30,658 bases of DNA, taken from the NCBI GenBank assembly GCA_043789035.1, contig JAYWIG010000304.1:1-30658 (forward strand), read 5' to 3'. Under the pieces are notes generated by a model. The model was not told where the DNA came from. It did not search any database and saw only the letters and a program-made list of their open reading frames with translations. The stretch comes from JAYWIG01 sp043789035. Lineage in GTDB: Bacteria > Pseudomonadota > Gammaproteobacteria > Burkholderiales > Burkholderiaceae_E. The translations under genes and the position numbers were made by a program. This document shows positions 1-7,223 of the stretch, one piece after another (the stretch's first letter is position 1; every line of letters begins with the position of its first letter).

Positions 1-39
1 CGCTTGTTCTCGAAACGCCAGTGAATGCAATAGTGCCAT
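1..39 (-). CDS. Possible N-terminus of a minus-strand gene cut by the window edge
   Basis: An ATG at 37-39 on the minus strand opens a frame reading MALLHSLAFREQA up to the window edge. A purine-rich GAGAGA lies about six bases upstream and could serve as a ribosome binding site. Only 13 codons are visible, so no family can be named. The main support is the start signal and an open frame, so this could be chance. Confidence 0.3.
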   Translation of the reverse strand, partial: MALLHSLAFREQA

Positions 40-95
40 TGTTATCTCTCTTCAAATTGTTTAAATTTTTAGAGGCGACAACTAGTCTGACACAG

Positions 96-179
96 GGGGA
101 TTACCACTTCACCAAGCCGGTCGACCCCGCTAAGCTGACCGATCTTCTTCATCTGGTTGCGCAGCGACCGGCGACATAG
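96..179 (+). pseudogene. C-terminal scrap of a response-regulator receiver domain
   Basis: The frame ending at TAG 177-179 reads DYHFTKPVDPAKLTDLL and then HLVAQRPAT. This matches the end of CheY-like receiver domains, where the conserved Lys-Pro (here K-P at 114-119) follows beta strand 5 and leads into the last helix. Upstream of about position 95 the same frame stays open but no longer resembles a receiver domain, and no phospho-acceptor Asp region is present. It is therefore a remnant left by deletion or rearrangement. The match is from memory of the family motif and has not been searched. Confidence 0.55.
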
Positions 180-293
180 GCACCGGGATCTGCATAAGCG
201 GTGAGTGTGCATCAAGATGACCTAGCCGGACGTTTACCATCAAACTGCGGAGCTAAAACGGTATGTGACATCCTTATTTCTTAGAAAGGGCAA

Positions 294-1121
294 TTAATGC
301 TGCATATCGATTGAAGGATCGAAAAAAGAAAATTGGTCACCTGATCGTTTTGCTCGATACATTGCAATATCGGCTTTCTTCATCAATGACTCGGAGTCGA
401 TGCCGTGCTCCGAACTAATTGCGATTCCAATGCTCGCACCAAGGACCAATTTAACATCGCCAATCTGAATAGGCTTGCGCACGACGTTGGAGATCTCATC
501 AGCAACACGCGCAATATTTTCACGGCTCCTCGCATTAGCAATTAAGCAAATAAACTCGTCGCCGCCAAGCCTGCCGAGCCGATCATGGGATCGGATGGCA
601 CGGCGAATTCTCGCAGCAATGATTTGGAGCACTTCATCGCCTATCGCGTGTCCATGCACATCGTTCACCATCTTGAATTTATCTATATCAATAAACAATA
701 CTGCCAGCTTAAAGTCCGTCTTAGCATAGTCCTTTGCGAAAGCGTCCAAGTAGCTTTGAATCGACAAACGGTTGGGCAGTTTAGTCAAGCTGTCGTGTAA
801 TGACTGGGAGCGAAAGTGTTGTGTTTGACGACGTGCATTGAGCAAACCTTGCTCAGCTGTCTCCAAAGCGGCTTGGGTCGATAAAAGCTGGGCTTCCAAA
901 CGAGAAACCTGTTCTCGGGCAACCTTTAAGCTATATGCCTTAGAACCAAAGAGCAATTTGCTGCTTACGAAATGGGGTGGCGCCCACGAAAGGAATGCGC
1001 TGCGAAGCTTTTTAAATCGTTTGACGGGAAATTCATCCATCAACGAGCGTGAGGAACGGCGCACACCTAAACCTGCCCTAAATAGTGTCTTGGGCATTGT
1101 AGTTTTAAAACGATAGTTCAC
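294..1121 (-). CDS. Diguanylate cyclase (GGDEF domain protein)
   Basis: The C-terminal half (about residues 108-270) is a GGDEF domain that makes cyclic di-GMP from two GTP. The signature GGDEF is intact at residues 186-190, and the metal-binding stretch FIDIDKFKMVND is present. An RxxD inhibitory site (RSHD, 177-180) lies five residues before GGDEF, so product feedback inhibition is expected. Residues about 65-105 are predicted coiled coil and probably drive dimerisation. No membrane segment or recognisable sensor domain is seen, so the input signal is unknown. The start is uncertain: the longest frame opens at GTG 1121, while an in-frame ATG lies eight codons later at 1097, and neither has a clear ribosome binding site. 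The gene stands alone. Confidence 0.93.
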   Translation of the reverse strand: MNYRFKTTMPKTLFRAGLGVRRSSRSLMDEFPVKRFKKLRSAFLSWAPPHFVSSKLLFGSKAYSLKVAREQVSRLEAQLLSTQAALETAEQGLLNARRQTQHFRSQSLHDSLTKLPNRLSIQSYLDAFAKDYAKTDFKLAVLFIDIDKFKMVNDVHGHAIGDEVLQIIAARIRRAIRSHDRLGRLGGDEFICLIANARSRENIARVADEISNVVRKPIQIGDVKLVLGASIGIAISSEHGIDSESLMKKADIAMYRAKRSGDQFSFFDPSIDMQH

Positions 1122-1362
1122 GGATGGTGGTTTCGCAACGCATTTTTATCCATTTATAGTACCTTTTGAGTTCCTCACTTTAATAGCAACAACATGCCAA
1201 AAAAATAAGCCAATTACCAATTTAAATGTAAGACAACATCTCATGAGTAGTTTGATAAAAAATATACTTCAGTCCATTCCTACGCCTGAAGTACGCGCCG
1301 TCTTACTCTATTAGCTACTGCAGTGACGCACAATGAGCGATATATCGTTTTAGGAGTTCATC

Positions 1363-1614
1363 GTGAATGGAAATGACCAAAAATATTCGTCCTCAATTTT
1401 CATAGCAACTCTGTCGGCCGCAACTATCACCTCGATTTTAATGTTGATTCTGAGATACACAAATGGGTTCACAAGACCAGTAAACATAATCGAAAAAATT
1501 GCTGTGATGAGCACCAATCATTCAGCATTTTTCGCCTACGCGATTTGCATTTTGATCATTTCAATGATCTGCGCCTTTGGATATGGAATCATCCGTTTCA
1601 CAGGCGAACTTTGA
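1363..1614 (+). CDS. Small two-helix membrane protein, unknown function
   Basis: This 83-residue frame starts at GTG 1363, with AGGAGT placed six bases upstream, which is a good ribosome binding site. It encodes two hydrophobic segments, roughly residues 11-31 and 54-76, joined by a short polar loop, so it is probably an inner-membrane protein. No family is recognised. It ends immediately before the terminator hairpin that serves the opposing Csp gene. The start signal and clean two-helix pattern support it as real. Confidence 0.6.
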   Translation: MNGNDQKYSSSIFIATLSAATITSILMLILRYTNGFTRPVNIIEKIAVMSTNHSAFFAYAICILIISMICAFGYGIIRFTGEL

Positions 1615-1648
1615 AAAAAAGCCTCCCCGTCGTTTGCGTCGGAGGTTT
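1614..1648 (-). terminator. Rho-independent terminator downstream of the Csp-like gene
   Basis: Read on the minus strand, CCTCC (1645-1641) pairs with GGAGG (1626-1622) across a loop, followed by C and a run of seven T (1620-1614). It lies about 95 bases past the stop of the copper-storage gene. Read on the plus strand it has only three T after the stem, so minus-strand use is more likely. Confidence 0.75.
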
Positions 1649-1740
1649 GGCCTGAGGGCTCGATGTCGATATTCGGTTATTGAAAAATTTGCCAAACGAC
1701 TTAGGCGTGGCGGTTGTCATTGTCAATCACATCACCATAA

Positions 1741-2067
1741 TCAGGCCATTGCTCGGCATGTCTCAGCGCAACGTTTGCAGGCCTCGGCACATTCTTTGCA
1801 ATGTGTGTGGGCGTGTTTTGCACATTCAGCTGCACACAAATCACAAGCTTTCGCGCAGAGGGCACAAATTTCTTTCATGCAGGCGCCTTCACGCGCCATT
1901 GACGAGACGCATAAACGGCATATTTCGGCGCATTCTAAATCAAGCGCAATGCAATTAGCCATGGACTTTACGTCAGTTTCTTTAAGGCATGCGGCGGCAC
2001 ATTGCAAGCAAGCTATTGCGCAAGTGTTGCAAGCTTCGAGACATGCTTTTTGGGTTTCGTTCATCAT
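1741..2067 (-). CDS. Cys-rich four-helix-bundle copper storage protein (Csp / DUF326-like)
   Basis: The 108-residue product has 21 cysteines spaced as CxxxC/CxxC along amphipathic helices (for example KACLEACNTCAIACLQC) and ends with the family-typical ETCRAMA. Members of this family line a four-helix bundle with thiolates that bind many Cu(I) ions; cytosolic versions lack a signal peptide, as here. The start chosen is ATG 2065-2067, because AGGA lies eight bases upstream. A longer frame to ATG 2121 adds 18 residues but would run through a perfect palindrome that looks like an operator. A copy of the shared 18-bp motif lies at 2134-2151 in the correct orientation. The role is copper buffering or detoxification by inference. 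Confidence 0.88.
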   Translation of the reverse strand: MMNETQKACLEACNTCAIACLQCAAACLKETDVKSMANCIALDLECAEICRLCVSSMAREGACMKEICALCAKACDLCAAECAKHAHTHCKECAEACKRCAETCRAMA

Positions 2068-2090
2068 TTTCATATTCCTGCAAGCGTGGT

Positions 2091-2102
2091 CCGAATATTC
2101 GG
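2091..2102 (-). promoter_or_regulatory. Perfect 12-bp palindrome upstream of the Csp-like gene
   Basis: CCGAATATTCGG is a perfect inverted repeat centred about 30 bases before the preferred start codon. Its position between the 18-bp motif and the start fits an operator for a dimeric regulator, possibly metal-responsive. No regulator gene lies nearby. Confidence 0.45.
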
Positions 2103-2133
2103 TATCGGCACTGTCGACCATCGTCGCTATGGC

Positions 2134-2151
2134 GTCTGTGCGTCAGTACAC
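2134..2151 (-). promoter_or_regulatory. Shared dyad motif, copy 1 (before the Csp-like gene)
   Basis: The minus strand reads GTGTA CTGA CGCAC AGAC. The right half and AGAC match the other copies; the left half differs at two positions. It is also part of a separate perfect 9-bp inverted repeat (GCGTCTGTG 2132-2140 and CACAGACGC 2149-2157). It lies 66 bases before the preferred Csp start. Confidence 0.5.
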
Positions 2152-2157
2152 AGACGC

Positions 2158-2599
2158 ATCCATCGACATCACTTATGTTTAGTTTGCGAATGTTGACCCG
2201 CTCAAACGCGCATGCTTTTGCCTGAGCCTTGATCGGGATAAAAAAGCGATCGCACTTGCTTCAAAACTGAGCCAAGCGAGCTTTTCGGCGAAGGCGCGGG
2301 AGCGATGTACCCACCTATTCGAAGCGCAGCCTGTGTTCGAGGCGGCTTTGCAGATACAGCGCATGGCGCTAGTGAGACAGTCGATCAGACTCTGCCGCAA
2401 GTACTGCTTGAGCATGTGCCGCATACGGAAGTGGTAAGTTGCTGACGAGCAGCGTCTGTGTAACGCCCGTCGCAGTCTCTTCTTCAAACGGGCTACCGGC
2501 TTTGGCATTAGGGCCGCTTACTTTGTGCAGCGTTACTTTGTGCCACGGTGTATTTGTGACTCCGCACAAATCAATTGCGCAACAGTCAATACGGTCAAA
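2158..2599. other. Gene-poor stretch with decayed open frames
   Basis: No convincing gene is visible between the Csp-like gene and the cytochrome c gene. A 46-codon plus-strand frame from ATG 2305 to TGA 2445 (starting MYPPIRSAACVRGGFADTAH) has protein-like composition but no recognised family and no ribosome binding site. Overlapping frames on both strands have odd composition. An 11-bp direct repeat, TTACTTTGTGC, occurs twice around 2519-2544. The stretch is best described as degraded sequence. Confidence 0.4.
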
Positions 2600-2601
2600 C
2601 C

Positions 2602-2619
2602 GTACGTTGACGTACAGAC
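2602..2619 (+). promoter_or_regulatory. Shared dyad motif, copy 2 (before cytochrome c)
   Basis: The site reads GTACG TTGA CGTAC AGAC, a perfect 5-bp dyad with a 4-base centre followed by AGAC. It lies 70 bases before the ATG of the cytochrome c gene, on the same strand. Confidence 0.65.
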
Positions 2620-2689
2620 AGAGTTCGCTTCTAAGCCAACCATCAGATATTGCAATCTATTTCGAATTGCAACATTGAAAAGGTAAAGC

Positions 2690-3052
2690 ATGACGAACTT
2701 AAAAAATCAATTCATGGTGTTCGTAGCGTTCGCTGGGTTTAGCGCGCTTGGTTGCGCACAAGCGGTGCCTAGCGAGACCCGCGGCGAGTTGCTATATGAA
2801 ACGCACTGCGTTGCCTGCCATAGCACGCAGATTCATTGGCGCAATGACAAGTTGGCTTTTGATTGGGACAGCCTGAAATTTCAGGTTCGCCGCTGGCAAG
2901 GAAATACAGGCTTGGCATGGAGTGAGGTTGACATTATTGATGTATCTCGTTACTTGAATGAAACTATCTACAAATACCCACCTCTCAATGATCGTGTTCG
3001 GCTAGTACCGCAACCTAAGCCCCAGTCAAGCAGATCAAGCAATGGTCCGTAA
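2690..3052 (+). CDS. Small periplasmic monohaem c-type cytochrome
   Basis: The 120-residue precursor has a signal peptide (about residues 1-25, cleavage near AQA-VPS) and one haem-binding CVACH at residues 40-44. A Trp/Arg-rich middle (QVRRWQGNTGLAW) and DVSRYLNETIY follow, matching a small cytochrome c family I recall from betaproteobacteria. No Met occurs after the haem motif, so the usual His/Met ligation is not possible and the sixth ligand must be another residue or absent. The start ATG has a purine-rich AAAAGG upstream. The gene is monocistronic, convergent with the phosphatidyltransferase, and has a strong copy of the shared dyad motif upstream. Its electron partner is unknown. Confidence 0.85.
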   Translation: MTNLKNQFMVFVAFAGFSALGCAQAVPSETRGELLYETHCVACHSTQIHWRNDKLAFDWDSLKFQVRRWQGNTGLAWSEVDIIDVSRYLNETIYKYPPLNDRVRLVPQPKPQSSRSSNGP

Positions 3053-3078
3053 ATTCAGTACTTATGATCTAGCCTTTG

Positions 3079-3720
3079 TTACCACTTGGGGATTCGTATC
3101 CTACTAATCATGAGAGAGCCAGACACTGCAAATGTTAAAACAATCGGGTGTAGTTTAAAGCCTAAAAGAGTTATTTCTCCGAACCATAAGTCTTGCCTCA
3201 AATGACCCGTATACGCCGCTAGTGCCATCATCAAGACCAAGACGATTGACGTCGGTATTGGCGTGCCCTCGAAATAAGCCACTTTATTCGACCCAATTGA
3301 GAGTGCTTCTGCCGTGACGTTATAGCGTGCTAAACGTGATACGCCGCAGGCGACGAAATAGACAAGTATGATTCGATCAAACAATCCCTGCATCCCACAA
3401 CCGTAGGCAATGAGGGCAGGGGCGACGCCAAAAGAAATGACATCTGCCAGTGAGTCTAGCTCTCTACCCATCGCCGAAGAGGTGTTGCGCCAACGAGCTA
3501 CTCGTCCGTCGAATACATCGAAAATTAGAGCAGCTAACACTAACAAACACGCATAGTAAATGTGCATTACATCGTTTGTCTCGAGGTAGCTCACCGTTGA
3601 GAAAAGAGCGCCTGTGCCGCATACAGCGTTGGCGAGCGTGAACCAATCGGCTAGATGAAACTCGCGAATCATTGAGAAAGGTTTGTTTGCGCTATTACTC
3701 GTGGGGGTTTGCTGGGTCAT
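3079..3720 (-). CDS. pssA: CDP-alcohol phosphatidyltransferase, probably CDP-diacylglycerol-serine O-phosphatidyltransferase
   Basis: The 213-residue membrane enzyme carries the complete class I CDP-alcohol transferase signature: D68, D71-G72, A75-R76, G85, D89 and D93, in the spacing DxxDGxxAR(x8)GxxxDxxxD. Several hydrophobic segments surround it. The overall pattern (NAVCGTGALFS near the N-terminus, and ASP-rich site followed by ISFGVAPA) is that of phosphatidylserine synthases of the PssA type, which make the precursor of phosphatidylethanolamine. Substrate choice is inferred from resemblance, and a related alcohol is possible. The gene stands alone rather than beside psd or ilvC, so it may be a second copy. 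A copy of the shared motif lies 60 bases upstream. Confidence 0.82.
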   Translation of the reverse strand: MTQQTPTSNSANKPFSMIREFHLADWFTLANAVCGTGALFSTVSYLETNDVMHIYYACLLVLAALIFDVFDGRVARWRNTSSAMGRELDSLADVISFGVAPALIAYGCGMQGLFDRIILVYFVACGVSRLARYNVTAEALSIGSNKVAYFEGTPIPTSIVLVLMMALAAYTGHLRQDLWFGEITLLGFKLHPIVLTFAVSGSLMISRIRIPKW

Positions 3721-3780
3721 GTTCTTTCACTCTTCGTTTTTTATGGACACCTTACATCATCAGCGCCTAGGTTGTTTTGT

Positions 3781-3798
3781 GTCTGTTCCCCAACGCAC
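3781..3798 (-). promoter_or_regulatory. Shared dyad motif, copy 3 (before pssA-like gene)
   Basis: The minus strand reads GTGCG TTGG GGAAC AGAC. It differs from the consensus right half at one base. It lies 60 bases before the pssA-like start codon and points toward it. Confidence 0.55.
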
Positions 3799-3924
3799 GA
3801 ACAAGCCAATTCCGCCTGAGCTTAGCAAGACACCACCTGATAAAACATTGGTGCGCTATCGTATATACCAAGTTTGTCGTTAAGGGTAGTCTAAATTATT
3901 TGTCAAATGTAGGCAGTGTGAGCG

Positions 3925-4923
3925 GTGAAGAAGGTGTTCCGAAACAAGTGGATGTTGACCTCTTTCGTAACGGCAGTCGCGGTTCTCGTTGTTTCTGGCG
4001 TTACCTATTCCTGGGTAACGACCCGTTTTCATAACGACATAAAACAGGCCAGCGCCAAAGCTGCGCAAGGCGGCGTACTGATCGCCACACGCTGTGGGCC
4101 AATCGAATATCAGGAGGCGGGCAAGGGCTCTCCGATACTAATGGTTCATGGCAGCGGTGGAGGGCATGATCAAGGTATGGCGTTTGCTGGCAGCTTGGCC
4201 TCTCAAGGTATTCGGGTGATTGCTGTGTCTCGGTTTGGTTATCTGCGTACACCCATGCCGGTGGATTCGTCTCCCGAAGCTCAGGCCGACGCACACGTCT
4301 GCCTAATTGATGCGTTAGGAATTGCGACCGCCGCTGTTGTTGGTGGCTCCGCAGGAGGCCCGTCAGCTTTACAAATGGCGATTCGTTATCCAAACCGAGT
4401 TAGCGCGTTAGTACTTCTCGTACCTTTGGCTTACAAACCCAGCAGTGCTGCAAACTCAGCTGTGCCCCTAGCTCCATGGGCCGAAGCTTTGCTAATGAAG
4501 CTGATTGGTTCAGATTTTCTGTTTTGGGCTGGGCTGCATTTAGCAAGAGAACAAGTGATTAAATACGTGCTTGCCACGCCTCCCGAGCAAGTTGCGGCCG
4601 CCAGCCTCCAAGAGCGCGCTCGGGTAAATACCGTACTTGATCAAATACTGCCGGTCTCGGCGAGAGCTTCGGGTTTGCGTGTTGATTCGGTATTAGGAAA
4701 AAGCTTAGGACCTTCTTCGTTAAATCTCGTGCGTGCGCCTACACTGATCGTGAGTGCGCGTGATGATCGATTTGGTACTTACGCCAGCGCCGAATATACC
4801 GCGAGCCAGATTCGGGGGGCAAAATTCGTTGGCTTTGAACAGGGCGGACATATCTGGGTTGGGCACAACGATAAGGTAATAGCCGAAATTGTGAAGTTAG
4901 TATTGCCACCCGGGTCTCAATGA
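3925..4923 (+). CDS. Membrane-anchored alpha/beta hydrolase
   Basis: The 332-residue product has an N-terminal membrane segment (about residues 11-31) followed by an alpha/beta hydrolase fold. The oxyanion stretch MVHGSGGGHDQG is at 73-84 and the nucleophile elbow GGSAGG at 140-145 with Ser142. An acidic residue lies in SARDDRFG (D280 or D281) and a candidate His in GGH at 307-309. The catalytic triad therefore looks intact, with the active domain likely periplasmic. The substrate is unknown. The frame opens at GTG 3925; ATG 3952 would remove nine residues and is also plausible. It overlaps the next gene by ATGA, so the two are translationally coupled. A degenerate copy of the shared motif (3851-3868, two mismatches) lies upstream. 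Confidence 0.85.
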   Translation: MKKVFRNKWMLTSFVTAVAVLVVSGVTYSWVTTRFHNDIKQASAKAAQGGVLIATRCGPIEYQEAGKGSPILMVHGSGGGHDQGMAFAGSLASQGIRVIAVSRFGYLRTPMPVDSSPEAQADAHVCLIDALGIATAAVVGGSAGGPSALQMAIRYPNRVSALVLLVPLAYKPSSAANSAVPLAPWAEALLMKLIGSDFLFWAGLHLAREQVIKYVLATPPEQVAAASLQERARVNTVLDQILPVSARASGLRVDSVLGKSLGPSSLNLVRAPTLIVSARDDRFGTYASAEYTASQIRGAKFVGFEQGGHIWVGHNDKVIAEIVKLVLPPGSQ

Positions 4924-5789
4924 GACGGATACTCATTACCGGTCCGACCGGAAATGTCGGCTCTGCCGTAATTGATTCCCTTAAACAACTCAATGGCGAC
5001 TATGAGATAGTTGCTGGTTTACGTGACTTAACGAAAGGTGAGGCTAAGTTTTCGGCTGAAAAATTGAGCTATGTCCAATTTGATTTCCAAGACAGCGGCA
5101 GTTTTAAAGTTGCTCTTGCTTCGTGTGACACTCTTTTCTTGTTGAGACCGCCAGAGCTCGCAAATGTCGAGAAAATTTTTAGGCCCTTGATTGATTCTGC
5201 AAAGTCGTGTGGCGTAACCCACGTCGTATTCTTGTCTGTACAAGGGGTCGAACGAAGTAGGGTGATACCTCACAATAAAATTGAGCGGTTGATTGCAGAT
5301 AGTGGTCTTAGTTTTACCTTTTTACGGCCTGCATACTTTATGCAAAATTTCTCGACCACTTTAAAAGGAGATATTCATAACCGGGAAATATATCTGCCTA
5401 GCGGCGATTCGAAATTTGCGTTGATCGATGTTCGAGATATTGGTGATGTTGCAGCGATTGTGTTGGCAAACCCTCAAAAATATACAGGTGAGAAAATCGA
5501 ATTGACTTGCCAAGTAAGATTGAATTTTGCGCAAATGGCCAAGAGTTTATCGCGGATTCTTGGGGTGTTGATCACCTACAAATCGCCTAACTTGTTCAGT
5601 TTTTATGTTCATAAAAGACGAGAGGGTGTTGCCACTAGTTTTATACTCGTTTTAATCATGCTTCATTTTTTACCTCGATTTCAGAGATTGCCCGTAGTCA
5701 CGAATTACGTGCAGCAAATTACTGGCCACATGCCGCGTGAATTTGACGATTATGTTCGAGATAACAAGGAATTGCTTTTGTCCCTCTGA
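4920..5789 (+). CDS. NmrA-like NAD(P)-binding oxidoreductase or redox sensor
   Basis: The 289-residue product starts with a beta strand and the Rossmann motif GPTGNVG (residues 8-14). A D-F-Q-D region and the LRPAYFMQNF block typical of the NmrA/HSCARG branch of atypical short-chain dehydrogenases follow. These proteins bind NAD(P) and act as quinone or other reductases or as redox sensors; the YxxxK pair of classical enzymes is not evident. Its ATG overlaps the stop of the hydrolase gene by four bases, indicating an operon and a shared role, perhaps in processing the same compound. The substrate is not known. Confidence 0.85.
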   Translation: MRRILITGPTGNVGSAVIDSLKQLNGDYEIVAGLRDLTKGEAKFSAEKLSYVQFDFQDSGSFKVALASCDTLFLLRPPELANVEKIFRPLIDSAKSCGVTHVVFLSVQGVERSRVIPHNKIERLIADSGLSFTFLRPAYFMQNFSTTLKGDIHNREIYLPSGDSKFALIDVRDIGDVAAIVLANPQKYTGEKIELTCQVRLNFAQMAKSLSRILGVLITYKSPNLFSFYVHKRREGVATSFILVLIMLHFLPRFQRLPVVTNYVQQITGHMPREFDDYVRDNKELLLSL

Positions 5790-5811
5790 GTTCCAGATAC
5801 CGTCTGCCTCA

Positions 5812-5829
5812 GTTCGTTTGCGTACAGAC
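5812..5829 (+). promoter_or_regulatory. Shared dyad motif, copy 4 (before a hydrolase remnant)
   Basis: The site reads GTTCG TTTG CGTAC AGAC. The next plus-strand coding trace is a decayed hydrolase fragment from 5952; the next intact frames begin at 6112 and 6177. It may be the surviving operator of the lost gene or may act on the membrane-protein gene downstream. Confidence 0.6.
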
Positions 5830-5951
5830 AGAAAGTTGCTCGAGAATTGATCATCAGCGTTAGTTGAAAATGTTGAGTTTTTTTGACGGGCTAGTTGTTG
5901 CTTAGTTGGTAATGGCATATTTTATAAGCGAGGTTAGAGCGGCCATAGTCG

Positions 5952-6029
5952 CATGGTGTTCGTTTGATCGCGATGTCACGTTTTGGTTACCTGCGCACTC
6001 CAATGACGCTAGTTAGCGGCACCGGCTGA
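5952..6029 (+). pseudogene. Fragment of a second alpha/beta hydrolase gene
   Basis: The frame reads HGVRLIAMSRFGYLRTPMT and stops at TGA 6027-6029. It closely matches residues 95-111 of the intact hydrolase upstream (GIRVIAVSRFGYLRTPMP), though the DNA has diverged. A stop codon (TAG 5946-5948) lies in the same frame just before it, and neither the N-terminal nor the catalytic Ser region is present. It is a remnant of a paralogue, probably from a tandem copy that was deleted. The protein-level match is direct. Confidence 0.75.
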
Positions 6030-6111
6030 GCTTATAAAAAGTTTTTCTGCGAAGAAGAATGTAGCAGTTGAGTCGGCACTTCAGAAATAACAAATTATCA
6101 AGGGACTATTC

Positions 6112-6180
6112 GTGAGACTTATTGGTTTATTTTCAGTGCTAGCGCTTTTTTCTGAAGTAAATTGTTCAAAAATCCTATGA
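6112..6180 (+). CDS. Short leader-like ORF coupled to the downstream membrane-protein gene
   Basis: GTG 6112 is preceded by AAGGGA with seven bases of spacing. The frame encodes MRLIGLFSVLALFSEVNCSK and two more residues, resembling a truncated signal peptide. Its stop TGA overlaps the ATG of the next gene as ATGA (6177-6180), the arrangement used for translational coupling. The downstream ATG lacks a strong ribosome binding site of its own, which makes coupling more likely. It could alternatively be the stub of a decayed secreted protein. Confidence 0.45.
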   Translation: MRLIGLFSVLALFSEVNCSKIL

Positions 6181-6635
6181 ACACTAAGGCGAAAATTGGC
6201 GAGTGGTGTACAAAAAACTGCAAGGGCATCAACAGCACGCTATTTGCTGCAACAGTCTATTTTCTGGCATTGTTTGCCACAGGCTTTGCCTTTGGAACCG
6301 TTCGCGTGTTGGTGGTCGAGCCGCGCCTTGGTGCGCTAGCTGCAACGGCTTTAGAAGTTCCATTAATGTTGATGGCGGCCTACTTTATTTGCCTTTGGAC
6401 GATTCGTCGCTGGCGTGTGCCGAGTACCGCGTTACTTCGCTGGATAATGGTTCCGTGGTTCCTCACCTTGCTGTTCTTGTTCGAATCGCTACTCGGCACA
6501 ATCCTCTTTGCGCGGACACTTTCTGAACAGTGGACATTGTTGACAACCACTGCAGGTTTAATCGGGCTGTCTGCCCAGTTCGTTTCTGCGTTTCTCCCGG
6601 TGTTTGTTGGTAAGAATGAACTGCAGAAATGGTAA
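6177..6635 (+). CDS. Four-helix integral membrane protein, unknown function
   Basis: From ATG 6177 the product is 152 residues, with four hydrophobic segments at roughly residues 20-43, 56-78, 91-113 and 118-142. A basic RRWR motif follows the second segment. A TTG at 6162 would add five residues but has no better start signal. The start overlaps the stop of the short upstream ORF. Topology and composition resemble small hypothetical membrane proteins of proteobacteria; no family can be named with confidence. It lies before the broken ohr gene on the same strand, separated by 64 bases. Confidence 0.7.
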   Translation: MNTKAKIGEWCTKNCKGINSTLFAATVYFLALFATGFAFGTVRVLVVEPRLGALAATALEVPLMLMAAYFICLWTIRRWRVPSTALLRWIMVPWFLTLLFLFESLLGTILFARTLSEQWTLLTTTAGLIGLSAQFVSAFLPVFVGKNELQKW

Positions 6636-6699
6636 GTGCGTTAGAGCGTTACCTGCCGTTTTATATTTTCGAGATGTTTCAACCTAAGAAAGAAATACC

Positions 6700-7140
6700 A
6701 TGACTAAACCTGCAAAAATTGCTTATACGGCGCATGCCAGCTCTATCGGTGGCCGAGAAGGCCATGCCAAGTCCGATGACGGACTGTTGGATGTGAACTT
6801 GGCAATTCCAAAAGAAATGGGCGGCCCCGGCGGCGGGGTGAACCCGGAACAACTATTTGCTGCAGGCTACTCGGCTTGTTTTTTAGGGGCGATGAAGTTT
6901 GTGGGTGGCCTAGATAAAATCGCGATCCTCGCTGATACCAGAATTGAGGGTGCGGTTGGCATTGGCCCTTTCGGTGCAGGCACTACACCGGAAGGATTCA
7001 ATATTGCGGTTGAACTATAAATTAGTGTGCCTGGCATGGATAAAGCTGCAGTACAGGCGTTGGTTGAAAAAACTCACAAGGTTTGCCCGTATTCGAACGC
7101 AACGCGCGGCAATATTGACGTAACTTTAACGGTGGTTTAA
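6700..7140 (+). pseudogene. ohr: Organic hydroperoxide resistance gene (Ohr/OsmC family) with an in-frame stop
   Basis: Ohr reduces organic hydroperoxides with a catalytic and a resolving cysteine. Codons 1-106 encode a normal Ohr start, with R19 in GGREG, E50 and catalytic C60 in SACFLGA. Codon 107 is TAA (7018-7020). The same frame then continues without further interruption, giving VPGMDKAAVQALVEKTHKVC and PYSNATRGNIDVTLTVV to TAA 7138-7140. The resolving Cys is codon 129. Total length (146 codons) and the motif around the second Cys are typical of Ohr. One base change, for instance AAA to TAA, explains the break. The truncated product lacks the second Cys and the C-terminal strand. A sequencing error or readthrough cannot be excluded. 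Confidence 0.88.
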
Positions 7141-7223
7141 TTAGCCCAGAAGTTGATATGTCTGATGAATTGCGCTATCAGTTGAACCGGGTTAAACTAG
7201 AGGCAGAAATTTAGGGAAGTGTA

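Noticed and set aside
1577..2182. Long plus-strand open frame opposite the Csp-like gene
   Set aside because: It is the antisense of a Cys-codon-rich gene, which rarely gives stops on the other strand; composition is unusual and there is no start signal or family match.
2602..2619. Shared dyad motif as an RNA hairpin in leaders
   Set aside because: The third base pair of the stem fails to covary across copies and AGAC is kept on one side only, so a DNA-binding site fits better.
7140..7216. Short frame ISPEVDMSDELRYQLNRVK between ohr and vapB
   Set aside because: It is under 30 codons, has no start signal, and sits in a different frame from ohr; too little to call a gene.
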